A stretch of 9,837 bases of DNA from an uncultured Opitutia bacterium (GTDB lineage Bacteria; Verrucomicrobiota; Verrucomicrobiia; Opitutales; UBA953): the NCBI GenBank assembly GCA_903840235.1, contig CAIMFE010000046.1, forward strand, positions 1 through 9,837, written 5' to 3'. The translations under genes and the position numbers were made by a program. Under the pieces are notes generated by a model. That model was not told the origin of the DNA, did not search any database, and worked only from the letters and a program-made list of their open reading frames with translations. Positions 4,965 to 9,837 of this stretch are shown one piece after another (the first letter of the stretch is position 1; each line of letters begins with the position of its first letter).

Positions 4965-6626
4965 ATGCAAAACCCTGGATCCAAATACCGTCCCTTCCAA
5001 ACGGTGCGTTTAGAAAAACGCCAATGGCCCGACGCCTCTATCACGCACGCGCCTCGCTGGTGCTCAGTCGATTTGCGCGACGGTAATCAGGCTTTAGCGA
5101 TTCCGATGAACGTCTCTGAAAAGTTAGAGATGTTTAAAATGTTGTGCGATATCGGCTTTAAAGAAATCGAAATTGGATTCCCCTCCGCTTCCGACACCGA
5201 ATTCGCCTTCACGCGTGAATTAATCGAAAAGAAATTAATTCCTGACGATGTTTCCGTACAGGTATTAGTTCAGGCACGTGAACATTTAATCCGTCGAACC
5301 ATCGAGTCCTTAAAAGGCGCCCGTCGTGCCATCGTTCACCTTTACACCCCGACCAATCCCGCCCAACGCGAAATCGTTTTCGGTTTATCCAAAGAAAAAG
5401 TCCTGGAGATGGCTGTAGCCGGCACTCAGTTGGTCCGCGAGTTAACGGACGCCTTACCTGATACGGATTGGCAATTTGAGTTTAGCCCTGAAACCTTCGT
5501 CTTAACGGAGGCCGAATACGCCTTAGAGGTCTGCGAAGCCGTCTCGAAAGCTTGGGGTGCCACTGCCGAAAGAAAAATCATTTTAAACTTACCGCTTACT
5601 GTTGAAGCCGGCACACCGAATACTCACGCCGATCAAATTGAATGGTTCTGCACTCATTTGAAAAATCGTGCGAGTGCGGTGATTTCATTACACACCCACA
5701 ACGACCGCGGAACGGGCGTCGCTGCGACCGAATTAGGTTTAATGGCAGGCGCTGATCGTGTCGAAGGTACCTTGTTTGGTAATGGCGAACGCACGGGCAA
5801 CTTAGACATCGTTACGGTTGCACTGAACATGTTCTCGCATGGTATTAATCCGGAATTAAACTTTAAAAACTTACCGCAGATTCGCGAAATCTACGAACGC
5901 TGCACCCGCATGAGCGTACACGAACGTCACCCCTACGCGGGCGATTTAGTTTTCACCGCATTTTCTGGCTCACACCAAGATGCGATTAAAAAAGGGATGG
6001 ACCGTCGTAATAAAGATGGCGGACACAGCGCTTGGCAGGTCCCCTACCTCACGATTGACCCAATGGATATTGGTCGATCTTACGAAGCCATCATTCGTAT
6101 TAACTCTCAAAGTGGTAAAGGTGGAGTCGCCTATATCTTAGACCGTGAATTTGGTTTTGATTTACCCAAGTTGATGCACCCGGAAGTGGGAAATAATATC
6201 GGACAATATGCCGATAGCTTAAGCCGCGAATTAACGCCTAAAGAAATTCATGAAAAATTTCGCTTAGAATTCGTAAATGTTTCTCAGCCTCTTGAATTAA
6301 TCGATTTCAACACGCAGTCCACCAGCAAGGAATCGGTGAAGTGCACCGCGGAAGTAAAATACCGTGGAGAAAAAATGAGCATTGAAGGCCAAGGTAATGG
6401 TCCGATCAGCGCCTTGGTTCACGCCATTGCCAATAAAGGTTGGGCCAAGTTCACCTTACGCGATTACCGCTCACACGCTTTGTCATCGGGCGAAGAATCT
6501 TCGGCGGCTGCCTATGTTTCCTTGCAGTCCGATAGCGGCAAAACCGTTTGGGGCTGCGGCGTAGATCCTAATATTGAAATTGCTGGCCTCAAGGCCTTGG
6601 TCAGCGCCGTCAATCGACTCTCTTAA
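4965..6626 (+). CDS. leuA: 2-isopropylmalate synthase, long (fungal/actinobacterial) type
   Basis: The enzyme condenses acetyl-CoA with 2-oxoisovalerate, the first committed step of leucine synthesis. The 553 residues correspond to the long LeuA subfamily shared with yeast and mycobacteria. The TIM-barrel shows SVDLRDGNQAL (34-44) with metal ligand Asp36, EIEIGFPSAS (67-76), HTHNDRG (243-249) with metal ligands His243 and His245, and FGNGERTGN (271-279). A subdomain with VHERHPYAGDLVF (318-330) and SGKGG (383-387) precedes the C-terminal LeuA dimer/regulatory domain (about 430-553). That domain includes HALSSGEESSAAAYV (504-518) and ends DPNIEIAGLKALVSAVNR. Leucine feedback through it is expected by family. 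Only 66 bases separate the terminator from the ATG. No leader peptide or T-box fits there; TTTAAT (4948-4953) is a possible -10 very close to the start. No Shine-Dalgarno site. Heads a three-gene run. Confidence 0.97.
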   Translation: MQNPGSKYRPFQTVRLEKRQWPDASITHAPRWCSVDLRDGNQALAIPMNVSEKLEMFKMLCDIGFKEIEIGFPSASDTEFAFTRELIEKKLIPDDVSVQVLVQAREHLIRRTIESLKGARRAIVHLYTPTNPAQREIVFGLSKEKVLEMAVAGTQLVRELTDALPDTDWQFEFSPETFVLTEAEYALEVCEAVSKAWGATAERKIILNLPLTVEAGTPNTHADQIEWFCTHLKNRASAVISLHTHNDRGTGVAATELGLMAGADRVEGTLFGNGERTGNLDIVTVALNMFSHGINPELNFKNLPQIREIYERCTRMSVHERHPYAGDLVFTAFSGSHQDAIKKGMDRRNKDGGHSAWQVPYLTIDPMDIGRSYEAIIRINSQSGKGGVAYILDREFGFDLPKLMHPEVGNNIGQYADSLSRELTPKEIHEKFRLEFVNVSQPLELIDFNTQSTSKESVKCTAEVKYRGEKMSIEGQGNGPISALVHAIANKGWAKFTLRDYRSHALSSGEESSAAAYVSLQSDSGKTVWGCGVDPNIEIAGLKALVSAVNRLS

Positions 6627-6630
6627 AAAA

Positions 6631-7158
6631 ATGACTGAAAAATTTAAAGTTATCTCCGTTGAGCAATTACAGAGCCTCAATCTGACTGATAAAATCTTTG
6701 TCGATGTCAGATCACCTGCCGAATACCGCAGCGTGCGTGTTCAAGGCGCAGTAAATTTGCCTTTAAATACCATCACTTGCGCTGACGTCCAAAAACTCAT
6801 TGGTGATAAACAAAATCCGGCCATTATTTTACTCTGTGCTAAAGGTGGCCGAGCAAGAAAAGCAGCGGAAATTCTTCAAGCGGGCTCATTTAATCTTCTC
6901 GTCGTAGAAGGTGGAACGAATGCCTGTGTTGAGGCGAATCTCCCGATTGAAAAAGGTGGAGAGGCTGTAATTTCTATTGAGCGACAAGTACGTATCGGCG
7001 CGGGGAGCTTAGTCTGCCTAGGCATAGCGCTCGGATATTTCGTGAATCCTAATTTTTATTTTCTCAGTGCTTTTATTGGTGCCGGACTTATTTTTGCTGG
7101 GGTCACTGACTGGTGCGGAATGGGACTCCTCATCGCCCGCGCCCCTTGGAATAAATAA
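6631..7158 (+). CDS. Membrane-anchored rhodanese-like protein (YgaP type)
   Basis: The 175 residues combine a rhodanese domain (about 1-105) with a two-helix membrane tail. The rhodanese part has VDVRSPAEYRSVRVQGAVNLP (24-44) and the active-site loop CAKGGRA (69-75), with Cys69 expected to carry persulfide. ERQVRIGAG (117-125) precedes two hydrophobic helices (about 121-138 and 142-159), and the end TDWCGMGLLIARAPWNK fits the DUF2892/YgaP tail, usually CPM in place of CGM. The arrangement is that of E. coli YgaP, an inner-membrane sulfurtransferase with its catalytic domain in the cytoplasm. The start is ATG 6631, four bases after the leuA stop; an upstream in-frame ATG at 6574 lies inside leuA and adds no family sequence. 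Its physiological sulfur acceptor is unknown, and the link with leuA is probably co-transcription only. Confidence 0.9.
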   Translation: MTEKFKVISVEQLQSLNLTDKIFVDVRSPAEYRSVRVQGAVNLPLNTITCADVQKLIGDKQNPAIILLCAKGGRARKAAEILQAGSFNLLVVEGGTNACVEANLPIEKGGEAVISIERQVRIGAGSLVCLGIALGYFVNPNFYFLSAFIGAGLIFAGVTDWCGMGLLIARAPWNK

Positions 7159-7161
7159 ACT

Positions 7162-7935
7162 ATGAGCGGAATCATTAATAATCCACTGTCCGGCTTCTTG
7201 CGATCGCCCGACCGCGATGAGGTGATGCAGTTCATCAAGAGATTAAGGCCCTATACAACAGAACACCCGCTTATACGTGTTGGCCCGAATTTCGACGGCG
7301 GCTATCTTTTACCCGATGACTTAGTGGACGTTAAGTCGTGCTATTCACCGGGTGTGGGAGGGTCTTCAAACTTCGAATTAGGTTTAGCCCAAAGGGGCAT
7401 TCATTCGTTTATGGCCGATGCATCGGTAAACGGTCCAGCAGCCTCACACCCACTATTTTCCTTCGAAAAGAAATTCTTAGGTACGGAAGATTTTGGTGAT
7501 TATACAACCTTAGCCAGTTGGATAAAGCGTCACACGCCGACCGATCATAATCTCATTCTACAAATGGACATTGAGGGCAGCGAGTACCCCGTAATAGACT
7601 CAACGCCGGAAGAAGTCTTTAGTAGATTCAGGATAATGAATATAGAGTTTCATCATTTTCACCTTCTGTGGGATCGGAAAAGCTTGGATAATTTGAATAT
7701 TTTTTTTGATAAACTTCTCCAAAACTTTACAATCGTTCACCTCCATCCCAATAACTACGAAGTTGGCTTCGTGAAAGATGGCATTACGATACCGCCAGTT
7801 TTAGAAATCACTTTTTTGAGAAATGACCGAATTAAACAAAAGAGTCCTGCCCAAGTTTTTCCACACGCTCTTGACGTAGATAACGCTCCGCATCTTACCA
7901 CTTTTACCTTACCCTCTGAGTGGTATAAGGATTAA
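7162..7935 (+). CDS. FkbM-like SAM-dependent methyltransferase
   Basis: The 257 residues resemble the FkbM/Methyltransf_21 group, often found with surface polysaccharide genes. Visible landmarks are RVGPNFDGGYLLPDDL (39-54), YSPGVGGSSNFE (61-72) as a SAM-loop equivalent, MADAS (84-88) with an acidic residue after the second strand, MDIEGSEYPVI (135-145), IEFHHFH (161-167), and HPNN (195-198) near the C-terminus. The substrate is unknown; O-methylation of a glycan or lipid is the inference from family. It starts 3 bases after the rhodanese stop and so is probably co-transcribed with leuA. Codon use differs from neighbours: by hand count 6 of 12 Arg codons are AGA/AGG and 6 of 17 Ile codons are ATA, while leuA has no ATA. 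This suggests acquisition or weak selection. Its stop is 3 bases from the convergent proC stop. Confidence 0.75.
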   Translation: MSGIINNPLSGFLRSPDRDEVMQFIKRLRPYTTEHPLIRVGPNFDGGYLLPDDLVDVKSCYSPGVGGSSNFELGLAQRGIHSFMADASVNGPAASHPLFSFEKKFLGTEDFGDYTTLASWIKRHTPTDHNLILQMDIEGSEYPVIDSTPEEVFSRFRIMNIEFHHFHLLWDRKSLDNLNIFFDKLLQNFTIVHLHPNNYEVGFVKDGITIPPVLEITFLRNDRIKQKSPAQVFPHALDVDNAPHLTTFTLPSEWYKD

Positions 7936-7938
7936 AAA

Positions 7939-8739
7939 CTATTTTCCCAATTCTTCGGAGCGATTCTTAGCAGCTAATAAGGCGGCCTTAATCGTTTCGC
8001 GGAATTGATTCTTAGCTAGAGCGTCTAAGCCCGCTTTGGTCGTTCCACCGGGCGAGGTGACTTGATTGCGTAAAGTTTCAGGCGTCTCTTGGGTCGACTG
8101 CAATAAGGCGAGTGAACCCAAGAATGTCTGTCTCACGAGCAACTGTGCTTGGACAGGCGTAAATCCAAGTTCAACGGCCGCTTCTTCATAAGCCGAAATG
8201 GTTTCAAAGAAAAATCCAGGGCCACTGCCGGAGACAGCAGTCACCGCATCGAACATATTTTCAGGGATTTCTAAAGTCATCCCTAAGCCATCACAAATGG
8301 CTGACACAATCGCCCTATCACTGGTGGTAAGAGTTTTTGCGGAGCAAAGCGCGGTCACACCCTTACCAATCGCTCCAGGTGTATTTGGCATTGTTCGTAC
8401 AACATTTCGGGATGAATTAAAAAATTGTGTGAGTGTCGCCAAACGCGTTCCCGCTAAAACCGATAAGACTAATTTATCTTTTGCTAATTTCCCATAGGAC
8501 TCATTGAGCATCGGAAATTGTTGGGGCTTGCAGGCGACCACAACGGCATCCGCACCAGCAAATAAATCTTCCGCACTGGTGGCAATGATTACGCCCGTTT
8601 CCTTGGCTAAATCTTTTGCTGAATGATTGGCACCGCCGATAATCTTGATATCGCTAGGCACACAGGCACCCGAACGGATGAGGCCACGCACAATAGCCCC
8701 AGCCATACGCCCGGCACCGATGAATGAAAGTTTTGCCAT
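7939..8739 (-). CDS. proC: Pyrroline-5-carboxylate reductase
   Basis: This enzyme makes proline from 1-pyrroline-5-carboxylate with NAD(P)H, the last step of proline synthesis in the cytoplasm. The 266 residues match family length. The N-terminal Rossmann domain starts with FIGAGRMAGAIVRGL (6-20). VVVACKPQQ (66-74) and RTMPNTPGAIGKGV (115-128) are the next conserved blocks. The C-terminal helical dimer domain has AVSGSGPGFFFETISAYEEAA (168-188) and TSPGGTTKAGLDAL (228-241), the ProC signature that holds the substrate. The start ATG at 8739 fits the family N-terminus; the upstream bases show no Shine-Dalgarno site. Only 8 bases separate it from the hemL stop, so the two are probably co-transcribed. 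It converges with the FkbM-like gene without room for a terminator. Confidence 0.97.
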   Translation of the reverse strand: MAKLSFIGAGRMAGAIVRGLIRSGACVPSDIKIIGGANHSAKDLAKETGVIIATSAEDLFAGADAVVVACKPQQFPMLNESYGKLAKDKLVLSVLAGTRLATLTQFFNSSRNVVRTMPNTPGAIGKGVTALCSAKTLTTSDRAIVSAICDGLGMTLEIPENMFDAVTAVSGSGPGFFFETISAYEEAAVELGFTPVQAQLLVRQTFLGSLALLQSTQETPETLRNQVTSPGGTTKAGLDALAKNQFRETIKAALLAAKNRSEELGK

Positions 8740-8747
8740 GGATTTAA

Positions 8748-9837
8748 TTAAAGTGAACGAATTGCTGAATCCAATGTAGCACAGGCTTGGTCAATGTCGA
8801 CCCCTTCGTGAGCGGTGGATAAAAAGGCCGTCTCATAAGGCGAAGGCGCTAAATACACGCCATGATCCAAGGCATAACGAAATACCTTACGATAAAGGTC
8901 ACCGTTCGACGCAATTGCTTGGTCGTAATTCGTAACCACCTCGGGATTGAAAAATAATGAGAACATCGAACCCACTTGCGGAACGTGCAGTGGAATTCCT
9001 TTGGCCTTCGCCGCAGACAATAAGGTATCGCGAACTTTTATACCGAGATGATCTAATCTTTGGTAGGGATTTTCGCGTTTTAATTTTCTGACTGCCGCCA
9101 AACCAGCCGCCATAGCGAGCGGATTTCCACTAAGTGTACCAGCTTGATAAACCGGACCCAGTGGCGCGAGTTTATCCATAATCTCTGCCTTGCCACCGAA
9201 AGCTCCGACCGGAAGTCCGCCACCAATAATTTTTCCTAAGCAAACTAAGTCAGGTACCACGTTATGTAATCCCTGAGTACCTGCTAATGAAAGACGGAAG
9301 CCAGTCATCACTTCATCAAAAATTAATACGGCACCGTGTTTAGTACAAAGATTTCGCAGGCCTTCGAGAAAACCTTTATGCGGTAAAATTAATCCAACGT
9401 TCGCAGGATAAGGCTCTAAAATAACTCCAGCGATGGCGCCTGGATTCGCCTCAAAGAGTTTTTCTACATCGGGTAAATTATTATATTCAGCCACCAAGGT
9501 ATCCGCCGCTGTACCCTTCGTCACACCTGCTGAATCAGGATTTCCTTGGGTGAGCGCCCCCGAGCCTGCTTTCACTAAAAGTGAATCGACGTGACCGTGA
9601 TAACATCCAGAGAATTTAATAATCTTTTCACGACCCGTATAACCGCGAGCCAAGCGAATGGCAGACATCGTAGCCTCAGTTCCACTGTTCGTCATGCGTA
9701 CTTTTTTAACCGCCGGTACACATTCTAAAATCAGTTTAGCCATTTCAACTTCCAGAGGATTAGGCGTACCAAAACTTGTTCCGGCATTGAGAGCCTCCTG
9801 AATAGCGCTGCGGATTTCAGGATCATTATGTCCATGA
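8748..9837 (-). CDS. hemL: Glutamate-1-semialdehyde 2,1-aminomutase, N-terminus outside window
   Basis: HemL converts glutamate-1-semialdehyde to 5-aminolevulinate, using pyridoxal phosphate, in the C5 route of tetrapyrrole synthesis. The frame is open to the right edge, giving 362 visible residues of a family of about 425-430, so roughly the first 65 are missing. An internal ATG at 9743 is not the start: the codons before it read HGHNDPEIRSAI and GTSFGTPNPLEVE, which fit HemL. Further landmarks, in order along the minus strand, are VRMTNSGTEATMSAIRLAR, FSGCYHGHVDSLLVKAGSG, FDEVMTGFR and CLGKIIGGGLPVGAFGG. The Lys codon of the last, at 9231-9233, is the expected cofactor-binding lysine. GTLSGNPLAMAAG then contacts the phosphate side. 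The lack of other aminotransferase signatures and the retained SLLVKAGSGA segment favour HemL over generic class III transaminases. It is followed by proC after 8 bases. Confidence 0.96.
   Translation of the reverse strand, partial: HGHNDPEIRSAIQEALNAGTSFGTPNPLEVEMAKLILECVPAVKKVRMTNSGTEATMSAIRLARGYTGREKIIKFSGCYHGHVDSLLVKAGSGALTQGNPDSAGVTKGTAADTLVAEYNNLPDVEKLFEANPGAIAGVILEPYPANVGLILPHKGFLEGLRNLCTKHGAVLIFDEVMTGFRLSLAGTQGLHNVVPDLVCLGKIIGGGLPVGAFGGKAEIMDKLAPLGPVYQAGTLSGNPLAMAAGLAAVRKLKRENPYQRLDHLGIKVRDTLLSAAKAKGIPLHVPQVGSMFSLFFNPEVVTNYDQAIASNGDLYRKVFRYALDHGVYLAPSPYETAFLSTAHEGVDIDQACATLDSAIRSL

Noticed and set aside
8198..8497. Plus-strand open frame inside proC
   Set aside because: It lies wholly antisense to proC, whose conserved motifs explain the sequence.
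9741..9743. ATG as start of hemL
   Set aside because: The 31 codons upstream to the window edge are in frame and match HemL, so the gene is cut by the window rather than starting here.

Overview
The window is bacterial chromosome, densely coded, with moderate G+C by eye. The best lineage marker is the 52-residue, strongly basic protein at 4678-4836. It matches my memory of the 'small basic protein' that is a signature of the Verrucomicrobiota/Chlamydiota (PVC) group. Together with the near absence of Shine-Dalgarno sites at the visible starts and the ordinary biosynthetic genes (diaminopimelate lysine pathway, LptF/G permease of a Gram-negative envelope), this suggests a Verrucomicrobiota-type organism. 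No rRNA, tRNA, CRISPR array, transposase, phage gene or replication origin was seen.

Layout, left to right. Positions 1-847 (+) hold the 3' end of dapA overlapping dapB by 4 bases (lysine/diaminopimelate synthesis). Positions 848-1584 are the least ordinary part: a small unrecognised four-helix membrane protein gene (993-1421, minus) lies between two composite intergenic repeats (852-990 and 1493-1581). These repeats are built from tandem degenerate octamers and GC-rich hairpins. Positions 1585-4491 (minus) read lptF/G, rlmI-like methyltransferase, ruvA as one tight run with gaps of 1 and 23 bases. Positions 4492-4677 are a divergent intergenic region. The small basic protein follows (+, 4678-4836) with a textbook intrinsic terminator.

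Positions 4965-7935 (+) are a second tight run: leuA (long type), a YgaP-like membrane rhodanese, and an FkbM-like methyltransferase, with gaps of 4 and 3 bases. The last of these has distinct codon use. It meets the oppositely oriented proC gene with only 3 bases between the stop codons. Positions 7939-9837 (minus) hold hemL, running off the right edge, followed by proC.

Most genes are core housekeeping: amino-acid synthesis (dapA, dapB, leuA, proC), tetrapyrrole synthesis (hemL), recombination (ruvA), rRNA modification (rlmI-like) and lipopolysaccharide export (lptF/G). I see no convincing new multi-gene system. The strongest candidates for undescribed biology are the octamer/hairpin repeat elements, which sit within a few bases of stop codons, and the orphan membrane gene between them. 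The codon-deviant methyltransferase joined to the leuA operon is next.
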